Below, in pieces: positions 9,413-17,201 of a DNA stretch of 64,000 nt; position 1 is the stretch's first letter, and the number at the start of each line of letters is the position of its first letter. The translations under genes were made by a program, and so were the position numbers. A model generated the notes under the pieces. It worked only from the letters and a program-made list of their open reading frames with translations. It searched no databases and had not been told where the DNA came from. Source of the DNA: Mycobacterium heckeshornense (GTDB lineage Bacteria; Actinomycetota; Actinomycetes; Mycobacteriales; Mycobacteriaceae). The stretch lies in contig NZ_AP024237.1 in NCBI RefSeq assembly GCF_016592155.1, positions 682,001 to 746,000 on the forward strand. Reading direction: 5' to 3'.

Positions 9413-10198
9413 TCAGTCCATGATGTCGCGTACCTTGGTTTTCTCATAGCCCCGCAGAAGGGCAGCAGCCGCGTTCTGCATGTGTCGGCGCCAATGCGCC
9501 TCTGCTCGTTCACCGTCACGGGCTGCGACCAGATCGACAAGACGCCGGTAAGACCGCAAGAGCTTGGTGTACTCGGCTTTGGGGACCATGTTGTCGACGC
9601 CGACGACCGCTGCTGCCGTGTGGCGCTCAGAGATTTCGTGGAGCATGCCGGCAATGATGGCGAGGGTTGTGTTCCCGGACAGCTCGACCATTCTGCGGTG
9701 CAGGTTCGCCGATGCGCGTGCCAATTCGCCCGCTTCCCAAGCGGCTGGGATGTTGTTGACAATGCTCGCAAGCTCGTCGTGCGCATCTTGGGTGCCGGTC
9801 TCCGCGAGAAGCTTGGCCGCGGCGGGTTCGATCGCGATACGCGCGGTCATTACATCGGCCAGCGTGGCGCCGGACAGTTCAAGCAGCAGACCGGCCGGGC
9901 GGGCGACGATCTCCGGACCTGGTATGCGCACCCGGGCACCCGTTCGCGACCCGCGCCGAACCTCAATCAGCCGCTCGGATTCGAGAATTCGTACAGCCTC
10001 CCGCAGGGTCGGCCGGCTCACCCGGAAATGCGCCATGAGCTCTGCCTCGTGTGGCAGGAAGTCACCATCGGCCAGCTGGCCGTCAACGACCATCTTGCGT
10101 AGCCTGCGAGCAACGACCTCAGCCGTTTTCGGCGACCGCACAGCGCCAAACGCCCTCTCCGGCGACACCGCTAGCGCAAGTGTTTCAGGTCGAGCCAC
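9413..10198 (-). CDS. GntR family regulator, FadR/FCD type
   Basis: 261-residue transcription regulator. The N-terminal winged helix (about 22-95) has the GntR pattern SRPTLREAVRILESERLIEVRRG; the C-terminal helical FCD ligand domain (about 105-250) carries NLHRRMVELSGN, a place where FCD proteins hold metal-binding His. The start is a GTG at 10198. A perfect 14-base palindrome lies 26 bases upstream of the start (10224-10237) and is likely its own operator. FCD-type GntR proteins usually sense organic acids or acyl-CoA. Confidence 0.9.
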   Translation of the reverse strand: MARPETLALAVSPERAFGAVRSPKTAEVVARRLRKMVVDGQLADGDFLPHEAELMAHFRVSRPTLREAVRILESERLIEVRRGSRTGARVRIPGPEIVARPAGLLLELSGATLADVMTARIAIEPAAAKLLAETGTQDAHDELASIVNNIPAAWEAGELARASANLHRRMVELSGNTTLAIIAGMLHEISERHTAAAVVGVDNMVPKAEYTKLLRSYRRLVDLVAARDGERAEAHWRRHMQNAAAALLRGYEKTKVRDIMD

Positions 10199-10223
10199 GT
10201 GATACCTCCCGCTCTGCTCGTGG

Positions 10224-10237
10224 CAGTTATATAACTG
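10224..10237. promoter_or_regulatory. Perfect palindrome, likely GntR operator
   Basis: CAGTTAT followed by its exact reverse complement ATAACTG, in an AT-rich patch of an otherwise GC-rich stretch just upstream of the GntR gene. The half-site CAGTTA recurs twice in front of the second GntR gene (39377-39399). Likely autoregulatory operator; binding is inferred. Confidence 0.65.
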
Positions 10238-10282
10238 AGTAAACCACGTGCCGGTATCGTTGTCGTTAAAGCCCGCGGGTAA

Positions 10283-11278
10283 TCAGTTCAGCTCCGCAGC
10301 GAACCGTGTTGCGGCGGCATCGTAGTGTGATCGTCGCCGCTGCCCCACCAGGAAGCTCGGTGGTGACAGGAAGGCAGTGTCCGGAAGCCGCGCGCGGGTC
10401 TTGAGCATTGTGCGGGCCTGTTCGGTATCGCCACAGATCGCGATGGCCCAGAGCATGTCGTCAGTGACGTACTCAGCGATGGTGTCGGGACGACGAGATC
10501 GAAACGCTGCGCGAATGGCGTCAACCTGGTCATGCCAGCCATGTAGCTCGACGAGCGTGTCGTACGTGCGCACCGTGAGGTAAAACGCAACCTGCAGGCG
10601 CGCCTCGCGGATCGCGCGTTGCGGGTCGCCATCGTCTATCGCTGTGATCAGCCAACCCCAACGGCGCAGCGAGGAAGGGTCTCGGCCAGCCGATTGGGCG
10701 CCGCCCGCGAGTTGCGGATCGACCACCTCGTCCCACCAGCGATCGGTGAACAAGCCGTGGCCCAACACACCATCGGCGCAGCTGCCTACAGTGCGCAGCA
10801 TGGCTTTATTGAACGCCCCCACCAGGATCGGCACCTCGAGCCGCCCATGGACCGGGGCTCGGATGTCGGCGTCAATGTCGTAGAACTTCCCGCTGTGGCG
10901 GATGCGTTCGCCGTTTTCGGCATGCAAGTATGCCCTGATCACCGTGATCAGCTCCGCCATCCGCGGAGCAGGATGCGACGCGTCGACGCCAAACCAGTCC
11001 CGGTTCATTCGTAGTGTGCCGGCACCCAGCCCGAGAAACACCCGACCGGGAGCATGCTTGCTCAGATGGCGGGCCGATGCGGCATGCACGAACGGAGACC
11101 GCGCAAATGCGTACGCGATACCGGGGCCGATCATCGCCTTCGATGTGGCGAGCGCCATCTCGGCGCTGGTCACATAGGCGTTGTGATCGCTGAATTCGCC
11201 CGCACAGAATGCGCTGGCACCAGCGTCTTCAGCTTGTGCCGCGCATTCCTTGCCCGGCCAGGGGAGTCCCCATTTCAT
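10283..11278 (-). CDS. LLM class F420-dependent oxidoreductase
   Basis: 331-residue luciferase-like (TIM barrel) flavin/F420 oxidoreductase. Family text: MKWGLPWPGKE at the first strand, GLGAGTLRMNRDWFG, and VPILVGAFNKAMLRTVGSCADGVLGH near the cofactor site. I start at ATG 11278, where the barrel begins; an in-frame ATG at 11299 would add MRRWDKS. Located upstream of the GntR gene on the same strand with 84 bases between. Substrate unknown; such enzymes in mycobacteria often act on secondary alcohols, ketones or alkenes. Confidence 0.85.
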   Translation of the reverse strand: MKWGLPWPGKECAAQAEDAGASAFCAGEFSDHNAYVTSAEMALATSKAMIGPGIAYAFARSPFVHAASARHLSKHAPGRVFLGLGAGTLRMNRDWFGVDASHPAPRMAELITVIRAYLHAENGERIRHSGKFYDIDADIRAPVHGRLEVPILVGAFNKAMLRTVGSCADGVLGHGLFTDRWWDEVVDPQLAGGAQSAGRDPSSLRRWGWLITAIDDGDPQRAIREARLQVAFYLTVRTYDTLVELHGWHDQVDAIRAAFRSRRPDTIAEYVTDDMLWAIAICGDTEQARTMLKTRARLPDTAFLSPPSFLVGQRRRSHYDAAATRFAAELN

Positions 11279-11496
11279 GCTCTTATCCCAACGGCGCATA
11301 GGTGGATAACCTAGTAAGCGATGTTAACACTAGCGCACCACCGTGACGGCCGCCGTCAGCGCCGAGCCAGCCGGTGCGCGGCCACGCGTCCAAGCGATTG
11401 GAAGGGGACGAAGTGCCCGCGCCACGGCGAATTTTGCCCCAGCCCCTTGGTAATTGGGCACCACCAAATTCCGGTACCCGCTGAGCGCAAGCTATT

Positions 11497-11516
11497 TTTT
11501 GACAACATTGTCAAAA
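11497..11516. promoter_or_regulatory. TetR-type operator overlapping a promoter
   Basis: Inverted repeat TTTTGACAA-CA-TTGTCAAAA: nine-base perfect arms with a two-base centre. It contains TTGACA (11499-11504), a consensus -35 box, and TATCGT (11523-11528) lies 18 bases downstream as a possible -10. This sits 55 bases before the Rieske oxygenase gene whose operon encodes a TetR protein, so repression by that TetR is the simple reading. Confidence 0.75.
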
Positions 11517-11570
11517 CAGTGCTATCGTCGGAGGTAGTCGACGAGCAATCGGCGCCAGGAGGGTGATCGG

Positions 11571-12575
11571 ATGACGCCGCTGCCGAGCATGCAGCCGACG
11601 GGATGGTTTCAGGTCGCTTGGAGCGCTGATGTCGGGGTTGGGCAGGTCGCGCCGTTGCATTATTTCGGCCGCGACTTGGTCGCGTTCCGGGGTCACGAAG
11701 GCAAGGTTCGTGTCCTCGATGCACACTGCCGGCATCTCGGCGCGAACCTCGCCTACGGGGGATGCGTCGTCGACGACGGTATTCAGTGCCCGTTCCACGG
11801 GTGGGTGTGGAACGGGGAAGGACGCAACGTCCGTATCCCCTACCAGGATCGGCCGAACAAAGGTCGGCGGATCCGTTCCTATCCGGTCACCGAACGCAAC
11901 GAAGCTATTTATATCTGGCACGACACCGCGGGTAGGGAACCGCTGTGGCAGGTGCCCGATCGCTTCGAGGTGCTCGGGCAGCATATCGCGTCCCGCAGCT
12001 ACTACCCGTTCGGCCCTGACTGCCGGACACGGTTCGAGCGAGTGTCCGTGCATCCCCAAACTATTGCCGAGAATGCCGTTGACCCACACCATTTCCGGTT
12101 TGTTCACCGCACACCGATCAGCCCGGCAGTGCTGCGGGAGTATACCGACGACACGACGTGGTCGGCGAAAGTCGGTTTCGGGAGGCGCTGGCTCGACGGT
12201 GTCGATCGTCCCGGGGACACCTTGAACACCATCGAAATCTACTGGTGCGGTCTCGGAGTGAGCTTCAACGGCGAACATACCCGCGAAGGAGTTCGGGTGA
12301 TCTCGATCTGTGCCACCCCGGTTGACGACACCACGTCGGATATCTTCGCCGGATATTGGATCGATGACGAGTCTGGCGATTTCCCTCAGCGCCTCGCTGT
12401 GGCCAAGCAGGCACTGCCACAAGATATCCAGATCTGGGATCACCAATGCTACATGGATCCGCCGGGACTTGCGACTTCTGAGGCGGCGGGCTTCAAGCGC
12501 CTTCGTGCATGGGCCCGAGGGTTCTACCCGGAGTCCGATGACCCGCCTCAGCTGACGGTCGCCCATGGCGCCTAA
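11571..12575 (+). CDS. Rieske non-heme iron oxygenase, KshA-like
   Basis: 334-residue terminal oxygenase. The [2Fe-2S] Rieske motif is C53-R-H55 ... C73-P-F-H76. The mononuclear iron site is visible as N168-A-V-D171-P-H-H174 ... H179 with D285 in QDIQIW as third ligand, matching the KshA (3-ketosteroid 9-alpha-hydroxylase) pattern; CRHLGANL, VPY-like RIPYQDR and LRAWARGFY also match KshA. It hydroxylates a ring compound, using electrons from a KshB-type reductase that is not present here. First gene of an operon with a TetR gene that overlaps its end. Steroid as substrate is possible but not shown. Confidence 0.88.
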   Translation: MTPLPSMQPTGWFQVAWSADVGVGQVAPLHYFGRDLVAFRGHEGKVRVLDAHCRHLGANLAYGGCVVDDGIQCPFHGWVWNGEGRNVRIPYQDRPNKGRRIRSYPVTERNEAIYIWHDTAGREPLWQVPDRFEVLGQHIASRSYYPFGPDCRTRFERVSVHPQTIAENAVDPHHFRFVHRTPISPAVLREYTDDTTWSAKVGFGRRWLDGVDRPGDTLNTIEIYWCGLGVSFNGEHTREGVRVISICATPVDDTTSDIFAGYWIDDESGDFPQRLAVAKQALPQDIQIWDHQCYMDPPGLATSEAAGFKRLRAWARGFYPESDDPPQLTVAHGA

Positions 12576-13185
12576 TGCCTCCGCGCCGGGCGCGAAGCTT
12601 CGCAAATCAGACCGGACTCGCCAGGCTATCCTCGACGGTGCGCGAATCGCTTTCGCGCGCAAGGGGTTCTCCGGGGTAACCATTCAAGACATCACCGATT
12701 TGGCGCAGGTGACCCGCGCCAACTTCTATTACTACTTCCGCGACAAGAGGGCGTTGTTCATTGAACTGGGCACGGCAACCTATCGCGAAGCCCTCGACGT
12801 GGCGGAGTCGTTCGGTGAGTTGGGTGACACGCCACGTAAAGACGCGATCCGTGATTGGGTCGGCCGCTACTTTGCCTATCTCGATCGCAATGGCGCCTTT
12901 GTGATTCGCTCGGCTGAGGACTCGCCCGACGATCGCAGGTTCCGGTCGGCGCTGGCCCGCTCATACCGTCGCACCGCTCAAGCGTTGGGTGATCGCATCG
13001 TCAAGCTATCGGCGATTCCGCCTGAAGTGGATCCAGCTGCGGTCGGTCTGGCAACTATGGCGATGCTGGAGCGCTCCTGGTTGATGGCACAGCACGACGA
13101 GATCTCGGCGATGTCAGAAGACATGGTTGTGGCGGCATTGGCCGAGCTGATTAGCAGACTGGTGGATTCAGGCAAGGAGCGATGA
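12565..13185 (+). CDS. TetR family regulator
   Basis: 206-residue regulator with an N-terminal helix-turn-helix (about 15-62: TRQAILDGARIAFARKGFSGVTI ... RANFYYYFRDKRALF) and an all-helical ligand domain. Starts 11 bases before the end of the Rieske gene and its stop overlaps the start of the next gene, so it is co-transcribed. The inverted repeat at 11497-11516 is the likely binding site, which would make the operon self-repressed and induced by its substrate or a CoA derivative. Confidence 0.92.
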   Translation: MAPNASAPGAKLRKSDRTRQAILDGARIAFARKGFSGVTIQDITDLAQVTRANFYYYFRDKRALFIELGTATYREALDVAESFGELGDTPRKDAIRDWVGRYFAYLDRNGAFVIRSAEDSPDDRRFRSALARSYRRTAQALGDRIVKLSAIPPEVDPAAVGLATMAMLERSWLMAQHDEISAMSEDMVVAALAELISRLVDSGKER

Positions 13186-13817
13186 TGTCACCATCGAACG
13201 TGATTTCAGACGATTTCTCCGCCGTCGCCGTGGTGTGCGTCGAATGCCAAAACGGCGTCCTTGGGCCTGCTTCGGTGCTTCCTCAGCTGGCCACCGACGC
13301 CGGTGATCTGGTCACAAAGTTGCGCCGTCTGCTCGACGCTGCCCGTGGCGCGGGCATCCGCGTTGTGCACGCAACGTATGAAGGTGCGCTCGGTGGTCAG
13401 CAGGTCGGCACCGCCCGTCTCTGGCGTGCCCTCGGGCCGGCCACCGCCGACTGGGCACCCGGAAGCCAAGCCACGCAGGTTCTTCCCGAACTGCTGGCGC
13501 CTACAGATCTAGTGCTGCCACGCCACCATGGATTGTTTCCCACCGCGGGATCCGAACTCCTGCCGTTGCTGGACAACTTCGGTGTGCGCACCGTCGTGCT
13601 GACCGGTGTGTCGCTGAATTTGGCGCTACCACATACCGCGGGAGACATCACCCAGGCCGGATTCAATCTGGTGGTGCCACGAGACGCAGTCGGCGGCACT
13701 CCGGCCGAATACGGCGAGCAAGTGCTTGCCAACACAATCGCGCTGCTGGGCCGCATCACGACTGTCGACGCACTGGTCACCGAATGGTCCGGCCGGCGCG
13801 GCGCGCAGTCAGCCTGA
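13182..13817 (+). CDS. Isochorismatase-fold protein lacking catalytic Cys
   Basis: 211 residues with the cysteine-hydrolase (isochorismatase) fold: VVCVECQNGVLG at strand 1, GIRVVHATYEG, and TGVSLNLALPHTAGDITQAG at the usual nucleophile loop. The family triad Asp-Lys-Cys is changed: Glu21 replaces Asp, Arg114 lies at the Lys position and Ala148 replaces the nucleophilic Cys (usual TGV-x-x-N-x-C-V). So it is probably not a normal cysteine amidase. Starts inside the stop of the TetR gene (ATGATG at 13182). Confidence 0.85.
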   Translation: MMSPSNVISDDFSAVAVVCVECQNGVLGPASVLPQLATDAGDLVTKLRRLLDAARGAGIRVVHATYEGALGGQQVGTARLWRALGPATADWAPGSQATQVLPELLAPTDLVLPRHHGLFPTAGSELLPLLDNFGVRTVVLTGVSLNLALPHTAGDITQAGFNLVVPRDAVGGTPAEYGEQVLANTIALLGRITTVDALVTEWSGRRGAQSA

Positions 13818-13819
13818 TT

Positions 13820-14300
13820 GCTGCTATCACTGCGGAGCGCATCGACGAGCACCTGCGCGTCGGCAGTACTGCGCAGCAATTCGTTCAGATGCGTGCACGT
13901 AGCGATGCCGTTTAGCTCCCTGCGCACTCGGAAATGCAAGTTGTTCAACGTCATTCCAGTGATCCTGCTTGCGCGTGCAACCGCGCCGGGGTATTCCCGC
14001 GATGGAAGCACGCATGACACTGCTTCTGCTCGCACAATAAATGCGGGTGATGACATCGAACTCGTTGGTCAGCTTGCGCATTTCCCGGCGAGACCGAAAC
14101 CAGCCGCGCCGGGGTCGACCATGGGGGCCGCGGGACACTCCTCGGAGAGTGCAGCTCGATGCGCCAGGATGAAGGCCATCGACTCGCTGAGATCCGAGAT
14201 ACTTCGGTGCTTCCAGACCGCAGATGTCGGACCCAGCCGAACCCATCGAAGCGCAGTGGGTGCAGATGACGCGTATCTATCACCCCTCGTTCAGCCATTC
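13820..14300 (-). pseudogene. Decayed DUF2889-domain gene
   Basis: Reading the minus strand in changing frames gives matches to the intact DUF2889 protein at 16172-17194. From 14056 to about 13829 one frame reads EYPGAVARASRITGM, then LHFRVRRELNG and TCTHLNELLRSTAD, against ECPGAVASAARIAGM, LHFRVRQELQG and TCTHLNDALRSIAD in the intact copy. Upstream (14057-14300) similarity continues only in other frames (for example LTNEFDV against IIHEYTI) and is broken by stops, with no start codon. This explains the otherwise empty stretch 13818-14331. Confidence 0.75.
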
Positions 14301-14331
14301 CGCAGGCAGCAGACCACGGTCGTATCGGCCG

Positions 14332-15150
14332 TCAGCGGAGTTCGGCGATCACCTTACTGAAAGCCTCCATGTGCAACTGCGGGACACTGATGTAGGTGAT
14401 GCTGTGGTTCTCGGCGTAGTGACGCAGCGTGTTGGCCATGTCTTTCGACGTTCCCGTCAACGTCGTCGGCGATTTGAGAATCTGCTCGTCGGTGAGGCTT
14501 TGCCCGAAGCCCGGCGTCCGAAGGACTTTCGGGATGCCGCTGCTGTCGTGGGGGAGGGCAGTGATGGTGAGGTTCAGCTCCAAATCATCGAAGCGCTCGC
14601 ACGCCTTCTGTCGAACGAAGTCGACCAGCTCCGCAAGCGGGTCAGCGTCGGCGCTGTTCGGGCGGCTACCACTCAACGCGACAATGTCGGCCGCTTTGGC
14701 AGCAAGGCTTAACACTCGATCACCCGACCCGGCGACCATGATGGGCACATGCGGGAGGTGTTGGCGCAGACAGCGGATGGTGTGCGCGAGATGGTCGACA
14801 CGATCTCGCGCGCTCGGGAATTCGAGCTCTGCGGCTTCGAACTCGTGCTTTACGTAGCCCGTTCCCAAACCGAGTTCAAAGCGGTGGTCGGTGAGTAAGT
14901 CGAGTGCCGCGGCATCGCGGGCCAGCAATGCCGGCTTGTAGAAGCCCGCATTGAGAACGAACGGACTGACCCGCATGTTCGTCATCTCGGCGGCGAGAAG
15001 CAGCGCAGGCAAGGGAGCGGGTGTCGCGAGGTGATCAGGCAGGTGCAGTACGTCGTAGCCGAGGTCTTCGGCGCGGCGCACGGCATCGCGCCACTGAACG
15101 CGTGATCTCAGTGTTGCCAGGGCCACGCCGAATCGGAATCCTCTTGTCAC
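14332..15150 (-). CDS. LLM class F420-dependent oxidoreductase
   Basis: 272-residue luciferase-like oxidoreductase (FRFGVALATLRSR, LPDHLATPAP, FELGLGTGYVKHEFEAAELEF, VPIMVAGSGDRVLSLAAKAADIVAL). GTG 15150 is preferred since GAAGGA precedes it by six bases; an ATG at 15189 would add an Arg-rich leader. Same strand as the hydrolase at 15194, 43 bases downstream of it. Substrate unknown. Confidence 0.82.
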   Translation of the reverse strand: MTRGFRFGVALATLRSRVQWRDAVRRAEDLGYDVLHLPDHLATPAPLPALLLAAEMTNMRVSPFVLNAGFYKPALLARDAAALDLLTDHRFELGLGTGYVKHEFEAAELEFPSARDRVDHLAHTIRCLRQHLPHVPIMVAGSGDRVLSLAAKAADIVALSGSRPNSADADPLAELVDFVRQKACERFDDLELNLTITALPHDSSGIPKVLRTPGFGQSLTDEQILKSPTTLTGTSKDMANTLRHYAENHSITYISVPQLHMEAFSKVIAELR

Positions 15151-15193
15151 ATTATTCCTTCGGCGTCTCACAGCCCGTTTTCCCGGCAAAGGC

Positions 15194-16156
15194 TCATCGA
15201 ACTACCGTCGGCACCCACGCCGCGATGCGGTCCCACAGCATAGCGCGGTGGCTGCTGAAGTTGTGACAGTGACCGGCTTTCGGCACCAGGTACAGCGTGA
15301 CGTCCGGCGATCCGGTGTAATTGGCCGGCTCGCTGTAGGGGTTGGGCGACACATCGATCGCGGCGCCGAACGCCAGGAATACAGGCACCGACAGTTTCGG
15401 TGTGTACTGCTCGACGAAACCGGGGGTGGTGACCTCCGCTGCGCTCCGCAGAGGTACCCTACTTTGCACCGCGGTGTCGGCGTCCATGACCTCTTGCGGG
15501 ACCTCCCCGGCGTAGAACATGTCGGCCAGGTACGAGCGCGGCGCGACGACGTGGCTGTCCCCTGGTTTGGCGCCGGTCACCTGGTACGCGATTTCCAGGC
15601 TCTGTTGGATGCGGGCTTCGAGGTCCGCAGCGTCGGCATCGTGTTCGTGGACGTTGGTGATTTGCACTCCGTAACCGAGCAGTGCCACCGCGTCATAGCC
15701 ACCGTCGCCTTCGCGGGCCTGGACCATCGTGATAAGGCAAGATCCCATCGAGTGACCGACACCGACGATGGGCACCTGCATCGCCGGTAGGCCGCCGATC
15801 AGGCTGCCGTCGGCGCTCTTTGCGCGAATCTGACGCACCACCTCGGCATCACCAGTCGCGAGCAATTCCAGTCCCACCGGACCGGATTTCACGGGGTCGG
15901 TGCTTTCGCCCACGCCCAGATGGTCCACCGCGATTACGATGTAGCCGGCACGGGACATGTGCTCGCCGAAGCTGTATCCGGGATGCCCAGGAATCTCCAT
16001 GTGCCAGTAGTGTTTGTCGTACAGACCGCCCGCCAGGCACACCAAGATGGCCGGCGCCTCCGAGGGACGCTCGGGCAGAAATGCCCACGCTGCTTGGGTC
16101 AGCCGCTCTCCGCTTGCGACGGCGTCGGAGACATCGAACGTCAGCGATGCGGGCAT
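15194..16156 (-). CDS. Alpha/beta hydrolase
   Basis: 320-residue alpha/beta hydrolase. Nucleophile elbow GHSMG with Ser136, a preceding strand-loop with LAGGLYDKHYW, acid region FGAAIDVSPNP and a C-terminal HCHNF that supplies the catalytic His. Likely an esterase or thioesterase, cytoplasmic (no signal peptide). It follows the DUF2889 gene by 15 bases on the same strand and so probably extends that operon. Confidence 0.85.
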   Translation of the reverse strand: MPASLTFDVSDAVASGERLTQAAWAFLPERPSEAPAILVCLAGGLYDKHYWHMEIPGHPGYSFGEHMSRAGYIVIAVDHLGVGESTDPVKSGPVGLELLATGDAEVVRQIRAKSADGSLIGGLPAMQVPIVGVGHSMGSCLITMVQAREGDGGYDAVALLGYGVQITNVHEHDADAADLEARIQQSLEIAYQVTGAKPGDSHVVAPRSYLADMFYAGEVPQEVMDADTAVQSRVPLRSAAEVTTPGFVEQYTPKLSVPVFLAFGAAIDVSPNPYSEPANYTGSPDVTLYLVPKAGHCHNFSSHRAMLWDRIAAWVPTVVR

Positions 16157-16171
16157 CGGTAATGCCTCCTG

Positions 16172-17194
16172 TCAGTCGGTATCGAGTAGAGGAATGAGCG
16201 CCGCAGCATCGGCGATGCTGCGCAACGCGTCGTTGAGGTGCGTACAGGTCGATGTGCCTTGCAGTTCTTGACGGACCCGGAAATGTAACTCATCCAATCG
16301 CATTCCCGCGATGCGGGCCGCGCTGGCGACGGCACCCGGGCATTCCTGCCAGGGCAGTACCCGGGGCACCGCCTGCGCATGGGTGATGATGGCGCTGCTG
16401 GTGTCTACCGCTGCTGCGATCGTGTATTCGTGGATGATGGTTTCGGCGCCGTCGGCGCGCACGTAGCTATCGCGAAACATCGTGTCGATCAACACTTCAG
16501 GAGAATTCCTCTCCGGGTACACGTCGAGTCGGCGTCGGCGCCGCATGCCGTGCAGGGGTAGCGGAGCCATGTCGTGCCAGGCCCACCGGTCGTCGGGGTC
16601 ATCGATGTCAGGTGCTTCGGGACCCGTCACCACAGCGGGGTCGCCCTTTTCGAACGACGTCATCAGCAGACCGCCGGTCACGAAGCCGGCACACTGGTCG
16701 GCGACGGGTAGGTACCCCGACTTCGTGCCGCTGCCCAGCATGCCGGCGGCCGACAGCGCATGCCCGGAGATCAGTGTGGCGACCGGGACGTCGTCGAGCA
16801 GCGTGTAGCGTAGATCTCGGTGCCGGCGAAGGTCGGGTGCCGCCTTGTCGACGGCGGCGCGGAAACCACTCATCGCCGGGGCACCGACCAGATGCAGACC
16901 GGGAACCGGCGGGTCGACTTCGACGTGTTGTACGACGCGTGCGATCATCTCGGCGGCGGCGTGCAGCGTGGCAGTGCCCAGCACCGTCACAGTCCGGTCA
17001 GACGCCGTCCTCAGATCGCGCGCCCGGCCCGCTAGATACACCGGATCCAGCGAGCCTGGATCGCGCGTTATGTCGATGGAACTAGTTCGCCGCAGCGAAC
17101 CCGGGCGCCGTGGTGGCGTGCTCTGCGTGGGCTCATGGATACCGTGCAGCGGATGCAACCCGAAGCGCGGTGTGCCCAATTCGGTTGCGTTCAT
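16172..17194 (-). CDS. DUF2889 domain protein
   Basis: 340-residue protein of unknown function; the C-terminal half shows the DUF2889 pattern (MRRRRRLDVYPE, MFRDSYV, ETIIHEYTI, PRVLPWQECPGAVA, TCTHLNDALRS), an N-terminal segment IDITRDPGSLDPVYLAGRARDLRT also belongs to the family. ATG 17194 is chosen since it has TGAGGC just upstream and lies 7 bases after the stop of the aldehyde dehydrogenase; upstream codons are not family-like. DUF2889 genes recur in actinobacterial ring-degradation clusters; activity is not known to me. A decayed paralog lies at 13820-14300. Confidence 0.85.
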   Translation of the reverse strand: MNATELGTPRFGLHPLHGIHEPTQSTPPRRPGSLRRTSSIDITRDPGSLDPVYLAGRARDLRTASDRTVTVLGTATLHAAAEMIARVVQHVEVDPPVPGLHLVGAPAMSGFRAAVDKAAPDLRRHRDLRYTLLDDVPVATLISGHALSAAGMLGSGTKSGYLPVADQCAGFVTGGLLMTSFEKGDPAVVTGPEAPDIDDPDDRWAWHDMAPLPLHGMRRRRRLDVYPERNSPEVLIDTMFRDSYVRADGAETIIHEYTIAAAVDTSSAIITHAQAVPRVLPWQECPGAVASAARIAGMRLDELHFRVRQELQGTSTCTHLNDALRSIADAAALIPLLDTD

Positions 17195-17201
17195 GCCAGC
17201 C

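Noticed and set aside
11511..12683. 390-codon open frame on the minus strand opposite the Rieske gene
   Set aside because: Shadow frame of high GC3 coding DNA; residues match no family and the plus strand carries the full Rieske and iron-binding motifs.
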